A DNA stretch of 64,000 bases from Pelagibius sp050043265 (GTDB lineage: Bacteria > Pseudomonadota > Alphaproteobacteria > Kiloniellales > Kiloniellaceae): assembly GCA_050043265.1 (NCBI GenBank), contig JBHJIR010000016.1:1-64000 (forward strand), given 5' to 3'. Below the pieces are notes generated by a model, which was given only the letters and a program-made list of their open reading frames with translations, was not told where the DNA came from and did not search any database. Shown in pieces: positions 46,681 through 55,414 of this stretch (its first letter is position 1; every line of letters begins with the position of its first letter). A program made the translations under genes and the position numbers.

Positions 46681-47952
46681 ATGGCGGCTCTCTCGGAAAC
46701 GGCGCGGCGCGTCGCCGAAGCGGTCAGCGAAGAACGCCTGTTGCGCCGCCACGACGACCTCGCCCGTTTCGGTGCCACCGCCAGGGGCGGGGTGAACCGC
46801 CAGGCGCTGTCGCCCGAAGACGCCGCCGCCCGCCGCTACCTGCTGGACGTCGCCGCCGAACGCGGCTTCGCGGCCGCGACCGATGCCGCCGGCAACTTCT
46901 TCCTGCGCCTCGAAGGCGCCGATCCGGCGCTGCCGCCGGTGATGACCGGCTCCCACATCGACTCGCAGCCCAGCGGCGGGCGCTTCGACGGCATTTTCGG
47001 CGTGCTGGCCGGCCTGGAAACCCTGGAGGCCCTGCGCGACAGCGGCGTCACGCCGCCGCGCGCTGTCGAGGTCGTCGCCTGGATGAACGAGGAAGGCTCC
47101 CGCTTCGCCCCCGGCATGATGGGCTCGGAAGCCTTCACCGGCGTGCGCGCGCTGGCGGACATCCTGGCTGGCACCGACAGCGACGGGGTCACAGTGGCCG
47201 CCGCCCTGAAGGTGCTGAACGACGCGCTCCCCGCCCTGCCGGACCGCCCCTTCGCCCGCCCGCTGCACGCCTATGTGGAGGCTCACATCGAACAGGGGCC
47301 GGTGCTGGAACAGCGCGGCATCGACATCGGCCGCGTCACCGGCATCCAGGGCAAGCAGACCTACCGCGTCACCGTAACCGGCGAGGAAGCCCACGCCGGC
47401 ACCAAACCGATGGGCGAACGCCGCGACGCGCTGGTCGGCGCGCTGCGTTGCGTCGCGGCGCTGCATTCGCTCTGCACCCAGCGCGACGCGGCGGTGATGT
47501 TCACCGTCGGCCGCTTCGAGGTCACGCCCAACGCGCCCTCGGTGGTGCCGGGCAAGGTGGTCTTCTCGATCGACCTGCGCCACCCCGACACTGCGCTGAT
47601 GCGGGCTCTGGGCAATCGCTTCGCGGCGCTCTGCACCCAGGCCGCCGGCCCCTGCGCCGTCGAGCTGCACCCCCTGGTCGACACCCCGTCGATGACCTTC
47701 GATAACGGGATCGGCGCGCAGATCACCGCGGCGGCGACAGCGCTGGGCCACAGCGTCATCGACCTGCCCTCCGCCGCCGGCCACGACGCCCGCCACCTGG
47801 CCGGCCACGCGCCCGCCGGCATGATCTTCATCCCCTGCCGCGGCGGCGTCAGCCACCACGAGTCCGAATGGTGCGAACCGGACCAGCTGGCCGCCGGCGC
47901 CCGCGTTCTCGCCGCCGTCGTGACCGAGCTTGCGGAGTCCACCGGGCAGTGA
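46681..47952 (+). CDS. M20-type N-carbamoyl-amino-acid hydrolase
   Basis: A 423-residue zinc hydrolase of the carbamoylase/beta-ureidopropionase/allantoate-amidohydrolase branch. Metal ligands: GSHIDSQPSGGRFDG, MNEEGSRFAP, YVEAHIEQGPVLE and the C-terminal VSHHESEW. The EEAHAGTKPM lid region fits enzymes that cleave N-carbamoyl-L- or beta-amino acids to give amino acid, ammonia and CO2. It is last in the rightward operon, consistent with hydrolysis of a ring-opened, ureido-bearing intermediate. Confidence 0.9.
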   Translation: MAALSETARRVAEAVSEERLLRRHDDLARFGATARGGVNRQALSPEDAAARRYLLDVAAERGFAAATDAAGNFFLRLEGADPALPPVMTGSHIDSQPSGGRFDGIFGVLAGLETLEALRDSGVTPPRAVEVVAWMNEEGSRFAPGMMGSEAFTGVRALADILAGTDSDGVTVAAALKVLNDALPALPDRPFARPLHAYVEAHIEQGPVLEQRGIDIGRVTGIQGKQTYRVTVTGEEAHAGTKPMGERRDALVGALRCVAALHSLCTQRDAAVMFTVGRFEVTPNAPSVVPGKVVFSIDLRHPDTALMRALGNRFAALCTQAAGPCAVELHPLVDTPSMTFDNGIGAQITAAATALGHSVIDLPSAAGHDARHLAGHAPAGMIFIPCRGGVSHHESEWCEPDQLAAGARVLAAVVTELAESTGQ

Positions 47953-48099
47953 GACGTCTCACATAAAGTGGCGCCGCTCAGTGCCAGAAGCTGCCGTCGG
48001 CTCCGGGCGCCGTGACAGACAAATCATCGGCCGAACGCCTTAGCGTGATGCGGCTACAGCCGTATCATTCTCGCTGGCACCGGCGGCGCTCAAGCGCCC

Positions 48100-48320
48100 G
48101 GCTGGACCTGCGCCAGCGCAACTGGGGACGCATCGTGAATATGTCCTCCGGCTACGGTTTCATGGTTGCCGCGGACCGGGTCGGCTACGTCACCATCAAG
48201 ACCGCCCTGCTCGGCTTTACCCGCGCCGTCGCCGTAGAAACGGCAGCCCTGGCACGCCAGTGTGCCGGCTTCGGCGTCGGGCCAGGCGCAGAAGCGGGCT
48301 GGAGCGCATCCACTCCTTGC
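48100..48320 (+). pseudogene. Remnant of an SDR gene
   Basis: A fragment reading NWGRIVNMSSGYGFMVAADR and then GYVTIKTALLGFTRAVAVETA is a clear middle section of an SDR, with the YxxxK pair intact. It lacks the N-terminal Rossmann half and degenerates after about 48260. Both ends run into unrelated sequence. It fills most of the 381-base gap 47953-48333; the rest of the gap holds nothing recognisable. Confidence 0.7.
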
Positions 48321-48333
48321 CTGGCCACACCGT

Positions 48334-48864
48334 TCATTTTTTAAGCTGATCCAGGAAGTCCCGCAGGTTGGCTTCGGCAAAATCCAGGATCGCGTCGTCG
48401 ACCAGCATGCCGTCCGCGACCTTGGAATTGGCATCCGCCACCACGATCTCCTTGCAGACGAAGGTCTCCGCCAACATCCCCTGCAGCGAGTACTTCAGGT
48501 GTGCCTGGGCCCGCACGCCACCCAGGGCGCCGCCCGAGATCGAGACGACGAAGCACCTCTTGCCTTTGAAAACGGACTCGAAGGCTGGTCGGGAGGCCCA
48601 GTCGATGGCGTTCTTGAGCACACCCGGGACACTGTAGTTGTACTCCGGCGTGACGAAGACAACGCCATCGGCGGCGCCGACCTGCGCAAACCAGGCCGCC
48701 ACGCCGGGGGCGTCCGTCACGGCGGCGTTGTAATGCGGCATCAACCCGATATCGGCAATGACGCAGTCCGCATCGTGGCTCACCCGTTGAACCAGCGCGC
48801 GCGCCGTGGCGCGCGAGGCCGAAGCGGCGCGCAGGCTGCCCGGCACGAAGAGTAAAGTCGACAT
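48334..48864 (-). CDS. NADPH-dependent FMN reductase (ArsH/SsuE-like fold)
   Basis: A 176-residue flavodoxin-fold protein. The FMN-binding GSLRAASASRATARAL and the FVTPEYNYSVPGVLKNAIDW motif are canonical for NADPH-dependent FMN reductases/quinone reductases. It could feed reduced flavin to a monooxygenase or detoxify quinones made from catechols; the latter fits the intradiol dioxygenase in the next cluster. It is 55 bases beyond dctM-like and in the same direction, so it may end that operon. Confidence 0.9.
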   Translation of the reverse strand: MSTLLFVPGSLRAASASRATARALVQRVSHDADCVIADIGLMPHYNAAVTDAPGVAAWFAQVGAADGVVFVTPEYNYSVPGVLKNAIDWASRPAFESVFKGKRCFVVSISGGALGGVRAQAHLKYSLQGMLAETFVCKEIVVADANSKVADGMLVDDAILDFAEANLRDFLDQLKK

Positions 48865-48901
48865 TCGTAAAGTCCCGTTCCGTTCTGTTGGAGCCGAGCG
48901 A

Positions 48902-48933
48902 GCCTAAAGCCGCGCAAGCCTAAAGCCGCGCAA
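48902..48933. repeat. 16-bp tandem duplication at TRAP permease stop
   Basis: GCCTAAAGCCGCGCAA occurs twice in direct tandem (48902-48917, 48918-48933). The second copy contains the stop codon and last codons of the TRAP large permease, so the duplication repeats the gene end in the intergenic space. Confidence 0.9.
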
Positions 48934-50233
48934 GCCAGGTCGCGATGGGTGGAAAAACAACGATCACCCCCAGCGAGAGCACCGTCGCAAGAACGAAGGG
49001 CAATGCCCCCCGGAAGATCTCGCCGACCTGGAGGTCGGGATCCTCCGTCGCCGACTTGATAACGTAGACCGAGAGACCGAAGGGCGGCGTCAGCAGGCCG
49101 ACTTCAACCGCCAGCACCGTCAGTACGCCGAACCAGATCAGGTCGAAGCCGGCCGCCTCGGCCACCGGCAGGGCAACCGGCAGCAGGATCAACATGATTG
49201 ATATGGAGTCGATGAGGCAGCCCAGGAAAATGATCAGGATAAGGTAGGCCAGCAGGAAGCCGAAAGGCCCGATGGGCCCCGACAGGAAAACCTCGGCAAG
49301 TTCGCGGGGCACGCCGGACAAGGCCAGCATGCGGCTGAAAAAGGTCGCCGCCATGATCAGGAACAGCACCGAGACGGTGATCTGGCCCGTCTCCACGAGC
49401 AGGTTCCAGAATGTCGGGCCGTTCAGCGAACGACGCAACAGCGCAATGACAAGCGCTCCGAAGGCGCCTGCCGCGCCGGCCTCCGTCGGATTGAAGAAAC
49501 CGCCGTAGAGGCCGCCCAGGACGAGCAGCATCAGGGTCAGGATGGGCACCGATTTGCGCAGCATCGCGAGAGCACCAAGCTCGTCGTAGCAACGGGTATC
49601 CCCCTGGCTTTCGAAAACGAAGCTCCTGCGGCTGTGCGCCAGCAGGATGATGGTGGCCGAGAAGACAACGGCGAGCAGCAGACCGGGACCGACACCCGCC
49701 AGAAACATGCGCCCCACCGATTCCTCGGCCAGCACCGCGTAGACGATCATCAGCAGCGATGGCGGGATCATCATGCCCAGCACCGAAGAGCCGGCGACGA
49801 CACCGGTCGCGAACCGCTTGGTATAGCCATGGCGGACCATCTCCGGTACGGCCACCCGGCTGAACACGGTTGCCGAGGCGATGGAGATGCCGGTGATCGA
49901 GGCAAAGATGGCGTTCGCGAAGACGGTCGCGATTCCAAGGCCGGCGGCCACCTTTCTCAGCAGGCGCTCGAACACGTCGAAGGTATCCTTGCCGACGTTC
50001 GAAACGGTCACCAGCAGACCCATCAAGACGAACAGCGGCACCACGGCGAAGAGGTATTCACGCAGGGAATCGTTGGCCACGGCGCCGATCATGCGCAGCG
50101 CGATCAGATCGCCACGGATGGCCATCACGCCGGCGAAGGAAACCGCCAGCATGCTGATTCCGATCGGCATCCCGAGGATGATCAGGACAATCAGCGCAAC
50201 GATCGCACAACTACCGATTTCGAGCGGACTCAT
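48920..50233 (-). CDS. TRAP transporter large permease (DctM type)
   Basis: About 437 residues from the ATG at 50233; upstream frame is repeat-derived and not family-like. Twelve or so membrane segments, with the DctM hallmarks GMMIPPSLLMIVYAVLAEESVG, FFNPTEAGAAGAFGALV and VGLLTPPFGLSVYVIKSA. It is the sodium-driven pump half of the TRAP importer with the DctQ- and DctP-type genes just upstream. It overlaps the DctQ gene by 23 bases, and its ribosome site lies inside the 18-bp repeat array. Confidence 0.93.
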   Translation of the reverse strand: MSPLEIGSCAIVALIVLIILGMPIGISMLAVSFAGVMAIRGDLIALRMIGAVANDSLREYLFAVVPLFVLMGLLVTVSNVGKDTFDVFERLLRKVAAGLGIATVFANAIFASITGISIASATVFSRVAVPEMVRHGYTKRFATGVVAGSSVLGMMIPPSLLMIVYAVLAEESVGRMFLAGVGPGLLLAVVFSATIILLAHSRRSFVFESQGDTRCYDELGALAMLRKSVPILTLMLLVLGGLYGGFFNPTEAGAAGAFGALVIALLRRSLNGPTFWNLLVETGQITVSVLFLIMAATFFSRMLALSGVPRELAEVFLSGPIGPFGFLLAYLILIIFLGCLIDSISIMLILLPVALPVAEAAGFDLIWFGVLTVLAVEVGLLTPPFGLSVYVIKSATEDPDLQVGEIFRGALPFVLATVLSLGVIVVFPPIATWLARL

Positions 50234-50849
50234 TCGTGATGCTCCCCCCGGGCGTGATGCTCCCCCCGGGCGTGATGCCCCCCGCGGGCGTGATGCCCCC
50301 GCGGGCGGTCCGCAGAGCGGCGGCGGTCCGCACCAGGAACTCGACGGCGGCGACGCCGACACCGAGCAGGATGAGACCCCGGAAGGGCCAGGTCACCAGC
50401 GTGGCGATGCCGGGCACGCCGATGAACTCACCGGAAGTCAGGTCCTTTTCGACGATATGAACCGTCGCCAAAGCGATCAGGGCGACCAGCACCGCCCCGG
50501 CAAGGTCGAAGACCCCTGTCAGCAGCGCCGCGGCGCGCGGACGCCGCTGCCGCAGAACGGCAAGGAAGACCTGGGTCCGGGCGAGGCGATCCGCCCTCAC
50601 CGTTGCCGCGAGCTGAAGGTAGACAATCATCACCAGTGTGAGGGCGCCGAGTTCCGAGACCAGCGGCAGAGACGATCCCATCAGGTTCCGCGCGACGATA
50701 TCGGCGCAGATGATCAGCATCAGCACGCCAATCAAGACCGTGCCCAGCGCGGCGAGGCCGTCGACCAGCCACGCCCACGCCCGCGCGAGGAAGCCGAACC
50801 GGTGCCCGCCTGTGGCGCGGGCACCGGAAGAGGTTTCGGGAGTCGGCAT
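50211..50849 (-). CDS. TRAP transporter small permease (DctQ type)
   Basis: About 212 residues from the ATG at 50849. Four membrane segments between residues 25 and 190; the RNLMGSSLPLVSELGA segment after helix 2 is typical. The C-terminus ends in a repeat GGITP/GGSITP array, six residues per unit, that is not part of the family and comes from an 18-bp DNA repeat. It pairs with DctM and lies 11 bases after the DctP gene. Confidence 0.88.
   Translation of the reverse strand: MPTPETSSGARATGGHRFGFLARAWAWLVDGLAALGTVLIGVLMLIICADIVARNLMGSSLPLVSELGALTLVMIVYLQLAATVRADRLARTQVFLAVLRQRRPRAAALLTGVFDLAGAVLVALIALATVHIVEKDLTSGEFIGVPGIATLVTWPFRGLILLGVGVAAVEFLVRTAAALRTARGGITPAGGITPGGSITPGGSITNESARNR
50235..50306. 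repeat. Four 18-bp repeats spanning DctQ end and DctM ribosome site
   Basis: Four near-identical 18-bp units with period starts at 50235, 50253, 50271 and 50289; the last two have small differences. On the minus strand each contains a GGGGGG(A/C)G purine run; the first provides the ribosome site eight bases before the DctM ATG. Confidence 0.9.
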
Positions 50850-50860
50850 TCGGGGGCGGT

Positions 50861-51934
50861 CTACTTGCCCCAGTCGCGGACCGGCTCCTCGCCGCGTGCC
50901 CGCAGTCCCGCCATGTACTGGGCCAGGAACGCCTTGGCCGGAATCCCGCGCGCCTCGACCGAGGCCGCCCATTCACCGGCCAGATCGGGCAGGCTGTTCA
51001 CCCACTTGACGCGTTCCTCCGCCGGCATGGCAATGATGGTCACCGGCGGGTCCTGGTCGGCGCCCAACTCGACCATCTTGTTCAGCGCAAACTCGTGACG
51101 CTCGACAAGATCCTGGCCGTGCGACTCGGTATAATACGTTCCGGCCTCAATCATCGCGTTCTGCACCTCTTCCGGCAGGCCGTCCCAGACGTCACGATTG
51201 ATCGCCAGTGCACCGGAAAACGCGGCGCCCGCATCGAAGCGGTTGATGTAGGGTGCGACCTCGTAGATCTTGACCGGCAGCGCCCCGAGGGCGAGCGTCA
51301 GAACGCCGTCCGATACACCCGTTTGGATGTCGGTGTAATAGGTCGTCAGGGCGCCGTCGACGGCGTTGGCGCCGGTACCGCGCAGCCAGTTGCCCAGCAC
51401 GCCGGGCGCCGACAGCTTCATGCCCTCGATATCGGCAATGCCCGACAGCGGCTTCTTGGTATAGATGTCGTAGAGATCGGTCGCCGTCAGGCCGAGAACC
51501 TTCAGGTTATGACTCTCCCACTCCTCCCGGAAAGCCGCGCTGGTCTCCAGCAACTCTTCCATGACATCCAGCAGGACCGGCGGGTTCGCGGTGGAAAAGG
51601 GTGCGTTGGATGAGGCCTGGCTGAGCGGCAACTTGGCCGCCTCGAGAAAGGAGAACACCCAGCCGATGTCCGTGATGCCTTCCTCGACCGAGGTGAGCGT
51701 CGCATTGGCCTTGTAGAGCTGGCCGCCGAAGGCCTCGTTCCAGGCGATCTCGTAGTTTCCTTTCTCCGCCAGGATCTTGTCAGTGCGCGCCATGAAGTGG
51801 GTCTTGATCATGCCGACCCACGGCACCACCGTGGGATGGCTCGAGGCGATCGTGAGGTTGATGGTCTCCTGCGCCGACAGCGTGGCCGGAAACGTGATCA
51901 CCGCGGCGGTAAGGACGCCCAAGAATCTTCTCAT
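50861..51934 (-). CDS. TRAP transporter substrate-binding protein (DctP type)
   Basis: A 357-residue periplasmic protein with a signal peptide cleaved near ATLSAQ (residue 22). DctP-type features include KIYEVAPYINRFDAGAAFSGALAINRDVWDGLP and a LKLSAPG-like ligand-binding strand (GMKLSAPGVLGNWL). DctP proteins usually bind carboxylates through a conserved arginine. It starts the TRAP part of the operon and is 56 bases after the YciI-like gene. Confidence 0.92.
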   Translation of the reverse strand: MRRFLGVLTAAVITFPATLSAQETINLTIASSHPTVVPWVGMIKTHFMARTDKILAEKGNYEIAWNEAFGGQLYKANATLTSVEEGITDIGWVFSFLEAAKLPLSQASSNAPFSTANPPVLLDVMEELLETSAAFREEWESHNLKVLGLTATDLYDIYTKKPLSGIADIEGMKLSAPGVLGNWLRGTGANAVDGALTTYYTDIQTGVSDGVLTLALGALPVKIYEVAPYINRFDAGAAFSGALAINRDVWDGLPEEVQNAMIEAGTYYTESHGQDLVERHEFALNKMVELGADQDPPVTIIAMPAEERVKWVNSLPDLAGEWAASVEARGIPAKAFLAQYMAGLRARGEEPVRDWGK

Positions 51935-51990
51935 AACATTTCCTCCCTTCGATGTTCGTAGCCGTTCGGCGTTGATCCGCCTTTTGGCGT

Positions 51991-52398
51991 TTATTCGAGA
52001 GTGAACTTCTGGGTCGAGTAGTCGAGCTTCAGGGTCAGCGAACCCTCGTTTACCAACCAGGGACGCACCTTGAAGCTGCGCGCCCCGCTTTTGTGCATCG
52101 GATCACGCTCGGCAATGCGGACCGCCTCCTGGCGGGAGGCCGCGCGGACGACGACCAACCCCTCCCCTTCCCAGTGCTGCTCGTCGTCGCTCCACAACGG
52201 GCCGGCGGCGTACATGATGCCTTCCCGTTCGATCTTCACCTGATATTCCAGGTGTTCTTCAAGGTGGGCAAAGACCGCCTCCAGGCCCTTGGTGGGCGTG
52301 GTGAAGATGGCGTAGAGCTGCTTCTGCAGCATCTCCTTGCTGGCATCCAGCACCGCGGCCGCCGGCACGGACTGCATATTGGCGGCGTCGTCGTTCAT
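51991..52398 (-). CDS. YciI-like domain protein
   Basis: A 135-residue protein with a YciI-like/ferredoxin-fold domain (YAIFTTPTKGLEAVFAHLEEHLEYQ then GIMYAAGPLW and GLVVVRAASRQEAVRIAERDP). The ATG follows GGGAGGA. Family members are small enzymes or ring-cleavage helpers; in aromatic and gamma-lactone pathways they act as isomerases or hydrolases (muconolactone-isomerase fold). Lying between the CoA-transferase and TRAP genes, it may act on a ring-cleavage product. Confidence 0.8.
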   Translation of the reverse strand: MNDDAANMQSVPAAAVLDASKEMLQKQLYAIFTTPTKGLEAVFAHLEEHLEYQVKIEREGIMYAAGPLWSDDEQHWEGEGLVVVRAASRQEAVRIAERDPMHKSGARSFKVRPWLVNEGSLTLKLDYSTQKFTLE

Positions 52399-52427
52399 GG
52401 CGATTCCTCCCTGAAGCCCCGGCCCGC

Positions 52428-53573
52428 CTAGCTCGCCTTCCGGCGAGCCAGCTCGGCCCGGATCTCGGCGCCGTGCTCATCCAGCGTCGGGGGCGGCACG
52501 ACCTCGAACTCCGGCTTCCCGTCGAAGCTATAGGGTGAGCGGACCGTCGTGAATTCTCCCATCTGCGGATGCTGGGCATGCACGGCGATATGCAGGTGCT
52601 TCGCCTGCGGGTCTTCGAGCGCTTCGTTCGAATCGTAGGCCGGGGAGTGCGGGACCTCGGCGGCGAGCAGCTTTTCGCACCACGCGTCCCGCGTATCGGC
52701 CTTGAAGACGGGGGTCAGGATGTCGATCAGCTCGCTCTGGTGCTCGATGCGCCGCAGCCGCTCGGCGAAGCGCGGGTCGTCGTTCAACTTCTGCTGCCCG
52801 GTCGCTTCCAGCAGCCCCTCCCAGAACTTCGTCGGCGACGACATGTGGATCGCGATCCACTTTCCGTCGCTGCATTCGAAGGTGTAGCTCTGCGACACCA
52901 CCGGGCGCGACAGAGGGCCCATGACCTCGTTCACCGAGTAGTAGTGCGTGAAGCTGTCCAGGTTGAAGTGGCACATCGCCTCGAGCATCGAGATGTCCAG
53001 GCGGTGGCCCTTACCGGTCCTTTCCCGGTCCAGCAGGGCTGCAATGATGCCCATGGCCGCATACTGGCCGGTCACGGCGGCGGCGATGGCCGGGCCGATG
53101 ACGCGGGGATTGGTGGGCGGCGTCAGCAGGCGGAGATAGCCGCTGGCGGCCTGCGCCACCGTGTCGTAGGCGGGGCGGTCGCGGGAGGGGCCCGTGCGCC
53201 CGAAACCGGAGATCGCACAGTAAATCAGGGAGGGGTTGATTTCACGCAGCTCGTCCTCCCCGGCGCTCAGCCGTTCGGCCACGCCGGGGCGGAAATTCTG
53301 GATGAAGACGTCGGCGCTGGCCACCAGGTCGTGAAACACCGCAAGGTCCTCGGGCGACTTCGTATCCAGGGCGATGGAGCGCTTGTTCCGGTTGTAGGTC
53401 TGATAGTGCGGCGAATAGAGCCCGCCCTTGAAGGCCCGGAACGGGTCCCCGCTGCCGGGGCGCTCCACCTTGATCACGTCGGCGCCGAGGTCGGCGAGAT
53501 GCATCCCGGCCGCCGGCCCTGTGATGTAGGTGCCCAGTTCGACGACGCGAACGTCCTTGAGCATTTTTACCAT
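52428..53573 (-). CDS. CaiB/BaiF-family CoA transferase
   Basis: About 381 residues from the ATG at 53573; the frame extends to 53708 without family sequence. Hallmarks: VVELGTYITGPAAGMHLADLGADVIKVE and the NRNKRSIALDTK block, with the catalytic aspartate region YDTVAQAASGY. It moves CoA between acids, to activate the substrate for the lyase. It is 10 bases after the citrate-synthase-like gene and 29 before the YciI-like gene. Confidence 0.92.
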   Translation of the reverse strand: MVKMLKDVRVVELGTYITGPAAGMHLADLGADVIKVERPGSGDPFRAFKGGLYSPHYQTYNRNKRSIALDTKSPEDLAVFHDLVASADVFIQNFRPGVAERLSAGEDELREINPSLIYCAISGFGRTGPSRDRPAYDTVAQAASGYLRLLTPPTNPRVIGPAIAAAVTGQYAAMGIIAALLDRERTGKGHRLDISMLEAMCHFNLDSFTHYYSVNEVMGPLSRPVVSQSYTFECSDGKWIAIHMSSPTKFWEGLLEATGQQKLNDDPRFAERLRRIEHQSELIDILTPVFKADTRDAWCEKLLAAEVPHSPAYDSNEALEDPQAKHLHIAVHAQHPQMGEFTTVRSPYSFDGKPEFEVVPPPTLDEHGAEIRAELARRKAS

Positions 53574-53583
53574 CGCCCCCTCC

Positions 53584-54399
53584 TCAGGCCGTCTTCTGCG
53601 CGGTATCGCGGGCCGACTCGCGTCCGTCGTAGGAGATCGCCCTGTCGGCCTGATGCGACATGATGAAGCCGATAGAGCGCAGAGACTCTTCATAGAGATG
53701 CGCCGCAAGCCCCGCCGTCCGCGCCAGCAGGGGTACCGCCTTCAGCGCTTCCAGCGGCCAGCCCGCGTCCAGGACGGTGGCCGGAATGGCCCCGGAGACA
53801 TTGATCGGCATGGGACGTTCGATGATGCGCTGCGCTTGCTTTGCCAGCACCCGCAGGGCCTCGGTGTAGCGTCCGGAGACGCCGAGGTCGTCGGCGATCT
53901 GCAGCAGGCGGTTGGCGCGGGGATCACCCTCGCTGTGCTGGGGATGGCCGAGTCCCGGCACCTTGCGTCGCTGGGCTTTCAGGTCCTTCAGGCTGGCGAC
54001 GGCCGCCGTCTCGATATCGGTCCCGTCAGCCTCCGCCTTGGCCAGCAGCTCGGCCAGATAGCGGCCCGCCGCTTCGGAACTGCCCGCCACCACGCTGCCC
54101 ATGCCCAACAGCCCGGCGGCGACGGCGCCCTGCCAGGCTTCCGGGCCGGCCGCGAGGGTCATGCGCGCGGCCTGCACGCTCGGCACGAGGCCGTGCTCGG
54201 CAATGGCCACCAGGCAGGCGTCCAGCATGCCCTTCTGCGCCGCCGTCGGTTTCTCGCCCAGCACCAGAAACCAGAAGTAATCCGTGAACTCGATCTTGCC
54301 GATCAGCTCATCGCACAGGTCCAGGCCGCGAACGGTCACGCTGTCAGCGTCCGACGCCGCGATCGCGGTGAACGCTTGGTCCTGCTTTCCTATTCGCAT
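53584..54399 (-). CDS. Citrate-synthase-like (citryl/citramalyl-CoA-lyase type) protein
   Basis: A 271-residue protein, much shorter than citrate synthase (about 430). It keeps the active-site regions: AEHGLVPSV, VPGLGHPQHSEGDPRANRLL and ARTAGLAAHLYEES, so the catalytic histidines are present. Short members act as citryl-CoA lyases or related lyases/synthases. Together with a CaiB-type CoA transferase it would activate and cleave a 3-hydroxy-acid CoA ester. It starts the leftward operon, and a palindrome lies just before its ATG. Confidence 0.82.
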   Translation of the reverse strand: MRIGKQDQAFTAIAASDADSVTVRGLDLCDELIGKIEFTDYFWFLVLGEKPTAAQKGMLDACLVAIAEHGLVPSVQAARMTLAAGPEAWQGAVAAGLLGMGSVVAGSSEAAGRYLAELLAKAEADGTDIETAAVASLKDLKAQRRKVPGLGHPQHSEGDPRANRLLQIADDLGVSGRYTEALRVLAKQAQRIIERPMPINVSGAIPATVLDAGWPLEALKAVPLLARTAGLAAHLYEESLRSIGFIMSHQADRAISYDGRESARDTAQKTA

Positions 54400-54411
54400 A
54401 CCAACCTCTTT

Positions 54412-54426
54412 TTTCGGATTCCGAAA
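54412..54426. promoter_or_regulatory. 15-bp palindrome in divergent promoter (candidate IclR operator)
   Basis: TTTCGGA-T-TCCGAAA is a perfect dyad around one base, 13-27 bases upstream of the citrate-synthase-like ATG and 122-136 before the dioxygenase ATG. A related CGAAATT half-site lies at 54441-54447. The 148-base gap (54400-54547) separates the divergent operons, and an IclR gene is nearby, so this is a likely operator; the protein bound is inferred. Confidence 0.5.
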
Positions 54427-54547
54427 TATTTTGCTCTTGTCGAAATTTATTATCTGAATTAGCGTTCCGTCAAGTCACAATGTTCTGGCCCGCGGGCAAG
54501 CACGCGTCTTCGCGGCCGCACCGGGGAACAGCTCGGGGAGGAGAATC

Positions 54548-55411
54548 ATGCCGAACATCAATCAGTTCACCCTCACGCAGGCGGTCAAAGACTCGTTTCA
54601 AACCGAAGCGGGCAGCCGGTTCGAAAAACTGCTGCATGGCCTGATCGATCATCTTCATGACTACACGCGCGAGATGAACCTGACCCACGAAGAGTGGATG
54701 CGGGTCCTCACCTTCCTCTACGACTGCGGGAAGATTTCGACGCCGGAACGTCAGGAATTCATCCTGCTGTCGGACGTCCTGGGCTTCTCCGCCTTGGTCG
54801 ACATGATCAACACGCGCGGCGGCGCCACGGAGGGATCGAACCTCGGCCCCTTCTACCTCGACAACGCGCCGAGGAAGGAACTGGGCGCCGATCTCGGCGG
54901 CGGACGCGCCGGCGTGACCGTCCTGGTCCACGGCAAGGTCACCGCCTCGCTCCATAAGCCGCGGCCGGGCGCCATGGGCGACACAGGGCAGGCGGATTCC
55001 GCCTGCACCTATCCGATCCAGGATCAGGGCCAAGGCCAGGACAAGTACGACCTCAGGGGACTCTTCCAGACCAACGAGAAGGGCGAATACTATTACACGA
55101 CGGTGCTGCCCAAGCCCTATACCGTGCCCTACGACGGCCCGGTCGGCGAACTGCTGCGGGCGGGTAACAGGCACGCCTGGCGGGCGGCGCACCTGCACTA
55201 CATCGTGCGAGCGCCCGGCATGAGCGCAATCACGACCGAGGTCATCTTCGAAAACACCGAGTACCTCGACAACGATGCCGTGTTCGGTGTGCGCAAGTCT
55301 CTCATCGCCAAGCTTGAGCCCTACAAGGCAAGCGGCGAAGATGACATGAAGCTGGAGAAGACTCCGGATGCCAGGTTCAAATTCGACTTCATCCTGGCGC
55401 CCGAAGGTTGA
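54548..55411 (+). CDS. Intradiol ring-cleavage dioxygenase
   Basis: A 287-residue non-heme Fe(III) dioxygenase of the catechol/hydroxyquinol 1,2-dioxygenase family. An N-terminal helical dimerisation domain (residues 5-95) precedes the beta-core. Iron ligands: tyrosine in LPKPYTVPYDG, histidines in RAAHLHYIV; the first tyrosine ligand is probably the Y of ACTYPIQ. The usual tryptophan of the WQAD motif is glycine here (TGQADS). It would cleave an ortho-dihydroxylated ring to a muconate. Confidence 0.88.
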   Translation: MPNINQFTLTQAVKDSFQTEAGSRFEKLLHGLIDHLHDYTREMNLTHEEWMRVLTFLYDCGKISTPERQEFILLSDVLGFSALVDMINTRGGATEGSNLGPFYLDNAPRKELGADLGGGRAGVTVLVHGKVTASLHKPRPGAMGDTGQADSACTYPIQDQGQGQDKYDLRGLFQTNEKGEYYYTTVLPKPYTVPYDGPVGELLRAGNRHAWRAAHLHYIVRAPGMSAITTEVIFENTEYLDNDAVFGVRKSLIAKLEPYKASGEDDMKLEKTPDARFKFDFILAPEG

Positions 55412-55414
55412 GAC

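Noticed and set aside
50235..50306. 18-bp repeats considered as a CRISPR array
   Set aside because: Units are directly adjacent with no spacers, inside a coding end, and no cas genes are present.
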